From contig JAOALC010000001.1 in the NCBI GenBank assembly GCA_025153775.1, positions 868,001 through 932,000 on the forward strand: 64,000 nucleotides of DNA, read 5' to 3'. This DNA is from SAR92 clade bacterium H231. Lineage in GTDB: Bacteria > Pseudomonadota > Gammaproteobacteria > Pseudomonadales > Porticoccaceae. The translations under genes and the position numbers were made by a program. Under the pieces are notes generated by a model. That model was given only the letters and a program-made list of their open reading frames with translations. It was not told the DNA's origin and searched no databases. Within the stretch, counting starts at the first letter, position 1, and each line of letters opens with the position of its first letter. This document shows, in pieces, positions 27,272 to 39,260 of the stretch.

Positions 27272-28912
27272 TTACAGTGCCAGATGACGAATATCGCTGA
27301 GAGATTTAACCAGCTGAGTCATAAAGCGCCCGGCATCACCGCCATTGACCACTCGGTGATCGTAGGACAGACAGAGGGGCAGCATTAGCCGCGGTACAAA
27401 TTCCTGACCATTCCACAGCGGCTGCATCTGGGATTTGGAGACACCCAGAATACCCACCTCAGGGCTGTTAACTATAGGCGTAAAGCCCTTGCCACCAATG
27501 GCACCAAGGCTTGATAGTGTAAAGCAGCCACCCTGCATATCTGCGGGTTTTAGCTTGCCATCTCTGGCACTGGCGGCCAGTGCCGCTATATCGGCAGAAA
27601 TATCCCAGATGCCTTTTTCATCAGCATCTTTAATCACCGGCACAACCAGGCCTCTGGGGGTATCCACCGCCATACCAATATTGCAGTAGTGCTTCTGAAT
27701 AAAATGCTCGCCGTCGGCGGCCAGTGAGCGATTAAATATCGGATTGCTCTGCATGGCTGCGGCCAGCGCCTTAATCAAAAAGGCAACAGGAGTTACCTTG
27801 ATACCGCGCTTGGCGCCCTCATCCGCAAGGGACTTTCTGAAGTCTTCCAGATCGGTAATATCGGCATCATCAAAATGGGTGACATGGGGCACATTGAGCC
27901 AGTTGCGCTGCATATTGGCTGCAGTTAGCTTCTGAATCTTGCTCATGGGAATAGATTCAATTTCACCGTACTGGCTGAAATCAACAGCCGGAACCAAGGG
28001 AATACCAGAGCCAGTGGCAGCTGCGGGAGCCGCACGCAAAGCTGACTTCACATACAGGTTTACATCATCTTTTTGCACTCGCCCCCTGGGACCAGTACCG
28101 GAGACCTGGCTGAGATCTACACCCAGTTCACGGGCCAGCATGCGCACCGCGGGACCAGCATAGACTTCACCTGACTCATTGGGTGCAGCTGCATCTACAA
28201 TAGTTTGCACAGGCGCTGGCGCCTGCGGCGCTATGGCTGGCTGAGCTGTTGGCTCTACCACTGCCTGAGGTGCCTGTACCTCTGCTACTGGAGCGGGCTC
28301 TGCGTTAGGACTGGTCTGGCTCACCTGCAGCACCGCCACCTCGGAGCCAGTGGTTAGTTTGTCGCCCTCTGCGGCAATAATTTTAATCACTGTACCACTG
28401 TGAGATGAGGGCACATCCATGGTGGCTTTATCTGACTCAAGCACCAGCAGGGTATCGCCCTCTTCCACCTGATCACCGATAGCCACAGAGATTTCAATCA
28501 CATCGATCTGGTCTTCGCTGCCAATATCCGGGACTAAAATAAGCTGCTCTGCAAGACCGCCTGCCTGTTCTGCAGATACTGTAGCAGCTTCGGGTTGTTT
28601 AACTGGCTCAGGCTGTTCCTCAATAACTGCAGCAGCCGCTTTAGCTGGCTCGGCAGAGGATTCTGCCTGTTGGCCTGCAACTTCAATTTCCGCTATGGGA
28701 TCGCCCACCTTTACCGTATCGCCATCAGCCACCAGAAACTTGACCAGGGTACCTGCAAAGGGGCTGGGTACATCCATGGTGGCCTTGTCAGATTCTAGAA
28801 CTAACAGTGAATCCTCCAGCGCAACTGCATCGCCCTGAGCAATACTCAATTCAATAACATCGACGGTCTCGGCGCCACCCAGATCTGGAACTGTTACGAT
28901 TTCTACGGCCAC
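27272..28912 (-). CDS. aceF: Pyruvate dehydrogenase E2, dihydrolipoyllysine acetyltransferase AceF
   Basis: This is the core subunit of the pyruvate dehydrogenase complex, transferring acetyl from E1-bound lipoamide to CoA. The 546-residue product has two lipoyl domains with modified lysines Lys43 and Lys162, each in VLESDKATMDV. Ala/Pro/Glu-rich linkers follow, then the peripheral subunit-binding domain (about 251-285) and the catalytic domain with DHRVVNG (518-524). The HxxxNG form, rather than HxxxDG, is also found in Azotobacter and Pseudomonas E2p. It starts with GTG 28912, AAGGGA six bases upstream, and lies 72 bases after aceE. No lpd (E3) gene follows. Confidence 0.96.
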   Translation of the reverse strand: MAVEIVTVPDLGGAETVDVIELSIAQGDAVALEDSLLVLESDKATMDVPSPFAGTLVKFLVADGDTVKVGDPIAEIEVAGQQAESSAEPAKAAAAVIEEQPEPVKQPEAATVSAEQAGGLAEQLILVPDIGSEDQIDVIEISVAIGDQVEEGDTLLVLESDKATMDVPSSHSGTVIKIIAAEGDKLTTGSEVAVLQVSQTSPNAEPAPVAEVQAPQAVVEPTAQPAIAPQAPAPVQTIVDAAAPNESGEVYAGPAVRMLARELGVDLSQVSGTGPRGRVQKDDVNLYVKSALRAAPAAATGSGIPLVPAVDFSQYGEIESIPMSKIQKLTAANMQRNWLNVPHVTHFDDADITDLEDFRKSLADEGAKRGIKVTPVAFLIKALAAAMQSNPIFNRSLAADGEHFIQKHYCNIGMAVDTPRGLVVPVIKDADEKGIWDISADIAALAASARDGKLKPADMQGGCFTLSSLGAIGGKGFTPIVNSPEVGILGVSKSQMQPLWNGQEFVPRLMLPLCLSYDHRVVNGGDAGRFMTQLVKSLSDIRHLAL

Positions 28913-28984
28913 TTGTTATCCCTTTACAATTATTACTACAGTTTTACCCGTGCTATTTTTATCTGCGCTATTCACAGATACAGC

Positions 28985-31630
<2,646 letters not shown>

Positions 31631-31741
31631 GCGGCACCAATCAAAGTTAGTTAATGGCGAGGAAAGCAGCCTGTGAAAGGTTAGATTAACCCCGGGACTA
31701 GCATCCCGCAAACTGCCTCACTCTTTGGCGCAACATTTTAA

Positions 31742-31893
31742 TGTAGCTTAACTACAAATTCAACCTATTTGGCTTAGAGGATAAAATCAACATTTTCTAT
31801 AAATAACATTAGATTAACTAGATAACTTGCTGTAATTATTACATTAAAATAATTTATAAGCCAAAACTTAATAAGTTAGTTTAACTACAAATT
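31742..31893. promoter_or_regulatory. aceE upstream region with a duplicated TTAACTACAAATT element
   Basis: The 13-mer TTAACTACAAATT occurs identically at 31748-31760 and 31881-31893. Each copy forms the right part of a dyad: TGTAG-CTTAA-CTACA at 31742-31756 and TAGTT-T-AACTA at about 31877-31887. The DNA between is strongly A+T-rich. The position upstream of aceE suggests paired binding sites for a regulator. The sequence does not resemble the E. coli PdhR box. Confidence 0.45.
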
Positions 31894-31912
31894 GCCCGGT
31901 TTTACCTAGATA

Positions 31913-34780
31913 TTAAAAATCATAGCTATAGGCAATATTCTCTTTGCGTCTATCCACTGCGGTATTTTCGCTCCCCGGCTCGGCAGTTTTCAGCCACAGG
32001 CTGCGGGACTCCTTGGCCACCAAATCACCGTAAGCCTGCTGCAACTCGGCCAGGGTCAGAGCACGAATAGCTGAGGCCAGCTGGGGCCGAAAATCAAAGT
32101 CCTCATAACCCATTCCCAGAGACTCTACAAACCGACCATTCATTTCCGAGAGATTCTTGGGTTTCTCTTCTAGATTGCCCAGCAAGGATAGCTGATAACG
32201 CTCTAAATCCGCCTGGGTCAGGGCCTCAACCTGCTGAGTATAACCAGCCAAAAACCCCTCAAACTCCTGTTGCAGAGCCGCCTCATCGGCTACCGGCGAC
32301 TGAGCCAGCAGCGCCAGGCCAGGCACAGGGCCAAAATGACTAGCAAAGGCAGACACCACATAGCCCAGCTGCTTCTCGGTGCGCAGGCTGTTGTAGAAAG
32401 GTGCTGACAGCATCTCGCCAAGCACAGCGAATAGCGCGCGTTCACGCAGGCTGTCATCGGCTCCCTGCTTGTAGAGCACCATCACTGAGTCTTCGTGATC
32501 AACTGGTATCTGCGCCTCTATTGCCCCAGGCTCCAACCTGGCCACAATCTGTGGATTATCGACCCTGGCTAACTGCATAGCCCCAGATAGCTGCTCCACT
32601 ATAGCTTTGGCGCCCTGCTCTGTGTGATTGCCGCTCACCAAAACTTTTAGCTCAACATTAATCAGTAACTCCGCAGCAAATTGCTGTAACTGCTGCAAAC
32701 TCACCTGCTCTAGCACCGGGGCTTTTTGCAGTGGGGTCCAGCTTCCATTAATCATTGAATAGAGCCCAGACATTAGCTGCCTAAAGGGATATTCGCGCTG
32801 AAAATTAGACCAGCGACGCAGTCTGGATTGCTTGAGTCGCTCAAATCGATCCTGATCCCAGTCGGGATTATTCATAGCCTTGAGAATATCGCCCAGTAAA
32901 ACCGATTGTTTGTCTGAGTAACCGCCCACCACTATAGACAGCTCCTCGCTGTCGGCACTGAGCGAGAAGTTTAGCCCCGCCTCAGAGGCAGGATAGACTC
33001 GGGCATTGAGCTGATCAGACAGCATATCCAGAAACAGCTCCGCCTTTACCAGCCCAGCAATGCTACTGGTCATATCTGTGCCCAGAGAGGCAATAATATG
33101 AGCCTTGGGCACTGAGAACCTGGTATCCACAAGATGCCAGGCGCGCAGACCCGGCTGATCCACAATCAGCACAGGCAGTTCTACACTGGAATCTGTCTGA
33201 GCAAGCTCAAGACGATCGGGCAGATAGGGATTTCGCTCGGCTATCGCTAGCTCTGGCACCGCCTTGGGTGATTTCCAGGCGGCTAGGGTTTCCGCGGCCA
33301 CCGGAGTTAGTGCATAACCCGCCTGATAGCGTTCGGAAACCTTATCTGTCACTACCTCGGGCGCCGACACCATCATTATCAGATTGTCTGGAGTCAGGGC
33401 GCTGGCCGTCTTGGCAATCAGCTCTTGGTCCCAGCCCGTCATGCTATAGCCGGCCCGCAATACATCGGCAACCGGATACAGCTGCATCATGCCCGACAGA
33501 GAGGACACATAGCGCATGGGGCTCTGCTTCTCCTGAAAACGAAAAGCAACGTCGCTCATCTTGGCCTGCTCATCGTAGCGCCAACTTTGCAGCCCCTGGT
33601 TGCGCAGCTTTTCAATCCAGGCAAAGAGCATCTCGACAATCTGATCCCGCTGGGCAAAACCCTGGGGAGTCAGGCCGATATCTATAGAGAACAGGCTGGA
33701 ACCGCGATCTTCCAGACCCACACCAGCACTCAGACTTTCGATAAGCCCGCGGTCTTTAAGCACCTGCACCAGGCTGCCCTGCCCCTCATGGCCAATCACT
33801 CCGCCCAGATAGCGAGCCGGTTTAATCTGCCAGTGGGGCTGCATTTTTGGCAGCTGAAAACTCAGACTCAGCTCGCGCATCTCCTTGAGCGGCTTAAACT
33901 CAATCACCAGCGGCAGGCGCTGTGGCTGAATAAGCCGGTCTATGGGGGGCGCAACCTGTGCATCATTGTTGGCTATAATTTCAAATCTGGGTATCACCAT
34001 GGCCTCTAGCTCGTCCAGGCTCTCGCGACCCAGCACCACTAGCTTCATTAAATTGGCCGAGTAATATTGCTGGTAGATATCCAGCAGATCATCGCGCACC
34101 GGTCTGCCCTCTAAATCTGCCAGAGTCTCAAGATTACCCACTGTAAATTTCGACATTGGGTGAGCCGGATCCACCTGGGTCTGCAGCACCTCCCACTGGC
34201 GGCGACCATCATCCTTTATTTTCAGTCTGTATTCAGACTCAACCGCATTGCGCTCGCGATCCACATATTTGGCATCAAAGTTTGGGCTCGAGAAAAACGG
34301 CGCAAACCGGTCCAGAGCTTGCTCTAGGTAGTCGGAGTTGATATCAAAGAAATAATTGGTGTTCTCCAGGCCTGTGCCTGCATTATGGCTGCCACCATGT
34401 TCGGAGATAAAAGTCTGATACTCGCCTGGAACCGGGTAATCGCTGGTGCCTAAAAACAGCATATGTTCAAGAAAATGTACCAGCCCCTCTCGATCTGCGG
34501 GATTCTGGTAGCTGCCTACATATACGTCCAGAGAGGCCGCCGAAGTCTCCGCCTCAGGGTCACTTATCAGCAGAACATCCAACTTGTTCTTCAGTTTGAT
34601 ATGGCGATAGTCCCGCTGATCATTGGGGCTTTTTACCAGGCTGGGCAGGCCATTGGCCTGCCTCTCTGCCGCTGGTTCTCCGCCGGCACAGCCCTGCAAA
34701 ATAGCTAGCATACACAGCGCGACCAGCAAAGATGTGGCCAGCCCAAAAACCGATCTACCTGACCGAGGCAATATCAACAT
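31913..34780 (-). CDS. Pitrilysin-like M16 zinc protease, predicted lipoprotein
   Basis: A 955-residue four-domain insulinase-family protease similar to E. coli protease III (PtrA, 962 residues), which degrades peptides in the periplasm. The inverted zinc motif HFLEH is at 102-106, with the distal ligand Glu183 in ERNAVESEY exactly 77 residues on, as in pitrilysin. Unlike PtrA, its signal peptide ends in LQGC (Cys31), predicting a lipoprotein. The start is ATG 34780, with AAGGA seven bases upstream. A GC-rich stem at 34801-34812 lies in the leader just beyond the ribosome binding site. Confidence 0.9.
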   Translation of the reverse strand: MLILPRSGRSVFGLATSLLVALCMLAILQGCAGGEPAAERQANGLPSLVKSPNDQRDYRHIKLKNKLDVLLISDPEAETSAASLDVYVGSYQNPADREGLVHFLEHMLFLGTSDYPVPGEYQTFISEHGGSHNAGTGLENTNYFFDINSDYLEQALDRFAPFFSSPNFDAKYVDRERNAVESEYRLKIKDDGRRQWEVLQTQVDPAHPMSKFTVGNLETLADLEGRPVRDDLLDIYQQYYSANLMKLVVLGRESLDELEAMVIPRFEIIANNDAQVAPPIDRLIQPQRLPLVIEFKPLKEMRELSLSFQLPKMQPHWQIKPARYLGGVIGHEGQGSLVQVLKDRGLIESLSAGVGLEDRGSSLFSIDIGLTPQGFAQRDQIVEMLFAWIEKLRNQGLQSWRYDEQAKMSDVAFRFQEKQSPMRYVSSLSGMMQLYPVADVLRAGYSMTGWDQELIAKTASALTPDNLIMMVSAPEVVTDKVSERYQAGYALTPVAAETLAAWKSPKAVPELAIAERNPYLPDRLELAQTDSSVELPVLIVDQPGLRAWHLVDTRFSVPKAHIIASLGTDMTSSIAGLVKAELFLDMLSDQLNARVYPASEAGLNFSLSADSEELSIVVGGYSDKQSVLLGDILKAMNNPDWDQDRFERLKQSRLRRWSNFQREYPFRQLMSGLYSMINGSWTPLQKAPVLEQVSLQQLQQFAAELLINVELKVLVSGNHTEQGAKAIVEQLSGAMQLARVDNPQIVARLEPGAIEAQIPVDHEDSVMVLYKQGADDSLRERALFAVLGEMLSAPFYNSLRTEKQLGYVVSAFASHFGPVPGLALLAQSPVADEAALQQEFEGFLAGYTQQVEALTQADLERYQLSLLGNLEEKPKNLSEMNGRFVESLGMGYEDFDFRPQLASAIRALTLAELQQAYGDLVAKESRSLWLKTAEPGSENTAVDRRKENIAYSYDF

Positions 34781-34843
34781 GGAGAGTTCCTTTTTAAATC
34801 GCCCCTCGGGGCTAAGTTTATTAATGTAGCTGCGCCTGCAACT

Positions 34844-34871
34844 CTCTAGACTCAAGCCTCTAGACTCAAGC
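34844..34871. repeat. Perfect 14-base tandem duplication
   Basis: CTCTAGACTCAAGC occurs twice head to tail (34844-34857 and 34858-34871) in the short region between the pitrilysin-like and AI-2E family genes. It lies upstream of the protease gene on its strand. It is probably a slippage duplication, and its effect on expression is unknown. Confidence 0.85.
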
Positions 34872-34905
34872 ATCTAATAGCAGCGTCTTGAGCATAACAT
34901 CCAGC

Positions 34906-35994
34906 TTAGGCCTCTGAATCTGCTGCTATTTCTGAGCTTTCAGTCAATGCACTGCGGGGCCAGGCGTTGTAAACCGCCTTGACCAAAGTGGCCAGAGGAA
35001 TGGCAAAGAACACGCCCCAAAATCCCCAGATACCGCCAAAAAACAGCACGGCGACAATAATGGCGACCGGGTGCAAATTAACCACCTCCGAAAACAGCAG
35101 AGGCACCAGCAGGTTGCCATCGAGAAACTGGATAAAACCATAGACCATAAACAACCAGAAAAAGTCGGCTGAATAGCCCCACTGCATATAGCCCACCAAC
35201 AGTACCGGCAGGGTCACTGCTGTGGCACCAATATAGGGAATCAGCACAGATAGCCCAACCAGTAGCGCCAGCAGTGCCGCATAGTTAAGGCCAAGAATCA
35301 AAAAGGCAAAGTAAGAAGTCACACCCACAATAAGAATCTCGATCGCCTTGCCACGCACATAGTTGGCAAACTGAATATCCATCTCCGACCAGATAGCAGT
35401 CATCACACTGCGCTCTGTGGGCAGCAGGCCGGATACAAAGTTAATCAAAACGTCCTTATCCTTGAGCATAAAAAATACCAGCATGGGTACCAAAAATAAG
35501 TACAGCAGAATGCCAAATAACCCTGGGAAGCTACTTATAGACAGGCTGAGAATTTGCTCCGCAAGACTGGCCGCCTCTTCTGAAGCTCGGGCCACAATAA
35601 TTTGAAACTGCTCAGGGCTGACATATTCGGCATATTTTTCCGGCAGAGTAATCAGCAGATCGCGAATCCTGCCCAGCATATTGGGCAGCTCGGCAATAAA
35701 CAGCGAGGTCTGGCGACCCACAATTGGAATCAGCACCACCAGCACCGAGACAAAGCCAACAAAAAACAGCGTAAAGGAAATGGTAATGGCCAGGCGCAGA
35801 GGAACGCCCCGTCGAGTCAATAAATTGACCAAACCCTGTAGCAAAAACGCCAGTATCATGGCAGTAAACACAGGTCCCAGCACTGCGCCCAATGTAGTAG
35901 CAACCACCAGCGCCACAGCCAGCATCAGCGCTAACAGCACAGCCTCTTCGTTGCTAAAGTACTGCTCTTGCCACTTTTTAAACACCTGCTTCAT
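34906..35994 (-). CDS. AI-2E family transporter (PerM/YdiK-like permease)
   Basis: A 362-residue membrane protein with about eight helices of the AI-2 exporter superfamily, whose members include TqsA-like exporters and uncharacterised permeases such as PerM and YdiK. Typical segments are LSVLIPYIGATAVTLP, FLDGNLLVPLLFSEVVNLHP and GFWGVFFAIPLATL. The start is ATG 35994, with GAGG seven bases upstream; the open frame to 36111 is not needed. It is divergent from the BepA-like gene. The substrate is unknown, and the AI-2 label should not be taken literally. Confidence 0.85.
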   Translation of the reverse strand: MKQVFKKWQEQYFSNEEAVLLALMLAVALVVATTLGAVLGPVFTAMILAFLLQGLVNLLTRRGVPLRLAITISFTLFFVGFVSVLVVLIPIVGRQTSLFIAELPNMLGRIRDLLITLPEKYAEYVSPEQFQIIVARASEEAASLAEQILSLSISSFPGLFGILLYLFLVPMLVFFMLKDKDVLINFVSGLLPTERSVMTAIWSEMDIQFANYVRGKAIEILIVGVTSYFAFLILGLNYAALLALLVGLSVLIPYIGATAVTLPVLLVGYMQWGYSADFFWLFMVYGFIQFLDGNLLVPLLFSEVVNLHPVAIIVAVLFFGGIWGFWGVFFAIPLATLVKAVYNAWPRSALTESSEIAADSEA

Positions 35995-36184
35995 GCACAA
36001 CCCTCGGTAAACTCTAGTCCATTTAACTGCTTGCTGAGGTTCAGGGTCAACCCATTTTGACCTCAAGCCTTTTAGGCCCCGTATCTGACATGAAACCAGG
36101 GCATATTTCAACTGTCGAAATCGATAACATTATTCGCTACAGTGGTGCGACTAGACTAACTCCCAAAGGCAATTAGATTTAATT

Positions 36185-37687
36185 TTGAAATCTCCCAATT
36201 CGACAGCAATCGCGGCCAAGCAGAGCAGTGGCAGAGTGCCGGCAACCATATTGTCCAGCATTCTCTTATCTGTGCTTTTTTTTGCCCCCGGGCAATCAGC
36301 CCCAGAAGCTGCAGACATAAAGCTGCCCATACTGGGTGACAGCGCCTCAGGCATTGTATCCAAACAGCAGGAATATGAACTGGGTAGAACCTGGCTCAAG
36401 GCTTTTCGCAGCCGGGTACGTGAGCATGATGATCCGCTTATGCAGCAGTATCTTGAGCAGCTGCTCTACAATCTGGCCACCTACTCGGATTTGGAGGATC
36501 CCAGGCTTGAGCTGGTGATTGTCAATAATCCCACCATGAATGCATTTGCAGTGCCTGGTGGCGTGGTCGGCTTCCACACCGGGGTGTTTGCCCTGGCGGA
36601 AACCGAAGACCAGATGGCCTCTGTACTGGCACACGAACTGGCGCACCTAAGCCAGCGGCACTTTGCCCGCGGGCTGGAGGCCCAGCGCTCCTCGAGCATG
36701 GTTAGCCTGGCCGGACTGTTGGCCAGTCTGGTGATTGCTGCCACAGCTGGCGGTGATGCGGGCATGGCCGCTATCACCACCTCTCAGGCCATGGCCATGG
36801 ATAACCAGCTGCGCTACAGCAGGTCCAATGAGCAAGAGGCTGACAGAATGGGGCTGCAAACCATGGAGCGAGCTAACCGCGACCCAGGAGCTGTGGCTGA
36901 TATGTTTGCCACATTGCTCAAGGCTACCCGCTATTCAGGCAGCCGCCCCCCAGAATTTCTGCTGACCCACCCGATTACCGAGAAACGCATAGCCGATGCC
37001 CGCGGCCGCGCCATGGGTGCATCCATGCGTCACTATCCGCGCAGCCCGGAGTTTCACCTGATCAAGGCTCGGGCTCTGATAGCCATATCTAACAAACCGT
37101 TGGATGCCATTAAGCGATTTAATGCACAGCTCAAAAGCAACCCCCAGAATCCACAGGCTATTTATTATGGTCTAGCTCTGGCCCATACCAAAGCTGGCAA
37201 TTACAAGCAGGCCCGCCAGATTCTCGATCCGCTACTGAGAGATAACCCTTACCAGCTATCCTTTCAGTATGCAGATTTAGAGCTGGATATAGCGCTCAGC
37301 CGCTATGATCAGGGGCTGACCAAGGTAGACAAACTACTGCGCCTCAGCCCCAACAGCTATCCCCTGACCGCCATCAAATCCGAGATTCTATGGCAGGCTC
37401 ACCGCTATGAGGAGGCTGGATCCGTTTTGACCGCACTGAGTCGAATGCGGCCTGAAGACCCCATGATCTGGTACAGGCTGGCTGAGGTGCGCGGATTGGC
37501 AGGAAATATCTCCGGGGTTCACGAGGCCAGAGCAGAGTACTTTATATTGGTAGGCGCCCTGGATATGGCGAGAGAGCAGCTGACCCTGGCTGCAAAACTG
37601 GTGGCCGCAGACTTTAAGCGCTCGGCAATTGTCCGCCAGCGCATAAGAGATATCACCGCATTGGAAGATCGTATAGAAAAGCTCTAG
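36185..37687 (+). CDS. bepA: BepA-like periplasmic M48 metalloprotease with TPR repeats
   Basis: BepA (formerly YfgC) is a periplasmic chaperone-protease that helps assemble LptD and degrades stalled outer-membrane proteins. The 500-residue product (E. coli 487) has a signal peptide, the zinc motif HELAH (150-154) with the third ligand region NEQEAD (215-220), LLTHP, and C-terminal TPR repeats from about residue 280. No ATG is available near the N terminus. TTG 36185 is the apparent start, and a GTG at 36236 is an alternative that would shorten the signal peptide. It is divergent from the AI-2E family gene and convergent with nadA. Confidence 0.9.
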   Translation: MKSPNSTAIAAKQSSGRVPATILSSILLSVLFFAPGQSAPEAADIKLPILGDSASGIVSKQQEYELGRTWLKAFRSRVREHDDPLMQQYLEQLLYNLATYSDLEDPRLELVIVNNPTMNAFAVPGGVVGFHTGVFALAETEDQMASVLAHELAHLSQRHFARGLEAQRSSSMVSLAGLLASLVIAATAGGDAGMAAITTSQAMAMDNQLRYSRSNEQEADRMGLQTMERANRDPGAVADMFATLLKATRYSGSRPPEFLLTHPITEKRIADARGRAMGASMRHYPRSPEFHLIKARALIAISNKPLDAIKRFNAQLKSNPQNPQAIYYGLALAHTKAGNYKQARQILDPLLRDNPYQLSFQYADLELDIALSRYDQGLTKVDKLLRLSPNSYPLTAIKSEILWQAHRYEEAGSVLTALSRMRPEDPMIWYRLAEVRGLAGNISGVHEARAEYFILVGALDMAREQLTLAAKLVAADFKRSAIVRQRIRDITALEDRIEKL

Positions 37688-37771
37688 TGGCTTTTGGTCG
37701 GGTAATTGGTTATCTGACAGCTGGAGCCAGATCTATAGCCTGGAGGCCAGGAGCTTAGAACGAAGCGAGGC

Positions 37772-38851
37772 CTAGGCTTTAAAGTTCATCATCCGCTCAA
37801 GGGACTTATAGGCCTGGCGACCCAGTGCAGGCTCTACCTGAATTTCATTGCTGCCCTGCTCAAGACAGTCGAGCAGGTTTTGCAGACTATTCATACCCAT
37901 CCAGGGACAGTTTGCACAGCTGCGACAGGTGGCTCCACTGCCACCAGTGGGGGCGATCAATAATTGTTTATCTGGCACCGCCTGCTGCATCTTATAAAAG
38001 ATACCCTGATCAGTTGCCACAATCAGTTGCTGCTGTGGCAGGTTTTTGGCGGCAGCGATCAGCTGCGAGGTAGAACCAGCCACATCTGCTATCTCCACCA
38101 CCGACTCCGGAGACTCAGGGTGCACTAACACCGCAGCGTCGGGGTAGACCTTTTTCAGATCCAGAATTCCCTTGGCTTTAAATTCTTCATGGACAATACA
38201 GCTGCCGTCCCACATCAACATATCGGCACCGGTATTTTTTTGCACATAGGCACCCAGATATTTGTCCGGTGCCCAGAGAATCTTCTCGCCCTGCGCATCT
38301 AGATAGTCCACCACTTCTAGAGCAATGCTGGAGGTGACCACCCAATCGGCCCTGGCCTTAACCGCAGCTGAGGTATTGGCGTAGACGACCACTGTGCGAT
38401 CCGGGTGCTGATCACAGAAGGCGGCAAACTCATCGATGGGACAACCCACGTCAAGGGAGCAGGTGGCCTCCAGACTGGGCATTAAAACCCGCTTGTCTGG
38501 GGTCAAAATCTTGGCGGTCTCGCCCATAAACTTGACCCCGGCAACCACCAGGATTTCGGCTTTGTGGCTATTGCCAAAGCGAGCCATTTCCAGGGAGTCC
38601 GAGACAGTGCCACCGGTCTCTTCGGCCAGAGCCTGAATCAGTGGGTCTGTATAATAATGGGCAATAAGCACTGCATTTTTTTCAATTAACAGCGCTTTGA
38701 TTTTATCCTGCAACAGCGCCCTGCGCTCAGCATCAATTTCAGTGCTGGCGGGCACCTGATTGAGATAGGTCTCAACCAGCTCCCGGGGGCTCTGATACTC
38801 GGCTGTACCGCCTGTCTGTTGCTGATCGGTCATAATTCCATCAATACTCAA
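37772..38851 (-). CDS. nadA: Quinolinate synthase NadA
   Basis: NadA condenses iminoaspartate with dihydroxyacetone phosphate to give quinolinate for NAD synthesis, using a 4Fe-4S cluster. The 359-residue product shows [18 protein letters not shown] and the three cluster cysteines Cys131 ([11 protein letters not shown]), Cys218 (WDGSCIVHE) and Cys315 ([14 protein letters not shown]). The start could be ATG 38851 or ATG 38833; neither has a strong ribosome binding site. A 38-residue membrane-protein gene ends 21 bases upstream on the same strand and may share its transcript. Confidence 0.96.
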   Translation of the reverse strand: MSIDGIMTDQQQTGGTAEYQSPRELVETYLNQVPASTEIDAERRALLQDKIKALLIEKNAVLIAHYYTDPLIQALAEETGGTVSDSLEMARFGNSHKAEILVVAGVKFMGETAKILTPDKRVLMPSLEATCSLDVGCPIDEFAAFCDQHPDRTVVVYANTSAAVKARADWVVTSSIALEVVDYLDAQGEKILWAPDKYLGAYVQKNTGADMLMWDGSCIVHEEFKAKGILDLKKVYPDAAVLVHPESPESVVEIADVAGSTSQLIAAAKNLPQQQLIVATDQGIFYKMQQAVPDKQLLIAPTGGSGATCRSCANCPWMGMNSLQNLLDCLEQGSNEIQVEPALGRQAYKSLERMMNFKA

Positions 38852-38872
38852 AGTCTGCTTGCAGGCAGATAA

Positions 38873-38989
38873 CTAGAAACGCGATAGCCAGTAAACCACT
38901 GCGACCATGATAATAGAGAGTACGGCTATAACCGCAATTGCATCTGCTTTTGAATCACCTGCTGTGTCTGGTTTTGTTTCTTTAGCCAT
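38873..38989 (-). CDS. Small single-pass membrane protein (38 residues)
   Basis: A short open frame of 38 codons plus TAG, translated from the minus strand. The product has a hydrophilic N terminus (MAKETKPDTAGDSKAD) followed by one transmembrane helix (AIAVIAVLSIIMVAVVYWL) and ends SRF. AGGA lies seven bases upstream of ATG 38989, a good ribosome binding site. The charge pattern, the single helix and the position directly before nadA all suggest a real gene rather than chance. I do not recognise a named family and its function is unknown. Confidence 0.65.
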   Translation of the reverse strand: MAKETKPDTAGDSKADAIAVIAVLSIIMVAVVYWLSRF

Positions 38990-39260
38990 GGATAGGTTCC
39001 TGTGTTTCAAGTATTTATTTCAAAGGGGTTTTTTTCCGACGCGCATTCTAACAACCAAATCTGTAACTGTCTTGCATTCCAGAGCTCAGAATCCAAACAG
39101 CCCATTATATCCAGCGTATTTGGCTATGCTTGACGAAAATTTAGCCTCAGCCAGCCTTATTCCCAATAGATAGCCACATATAGGCAAATAATAATTCAAA
39201 AGAATAACCCCTGACGTTATCATAGCGCCCCTAATCTAGCTGCACGTAAACCAGACCCAC

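Noticed and set aside
33425-34009. A 194-codon open frame opposite the pitrilysin-like gene
   Set aside because: It is a shadow of the long M16 protease frame and has no ribosome binding site or recognisable domain.
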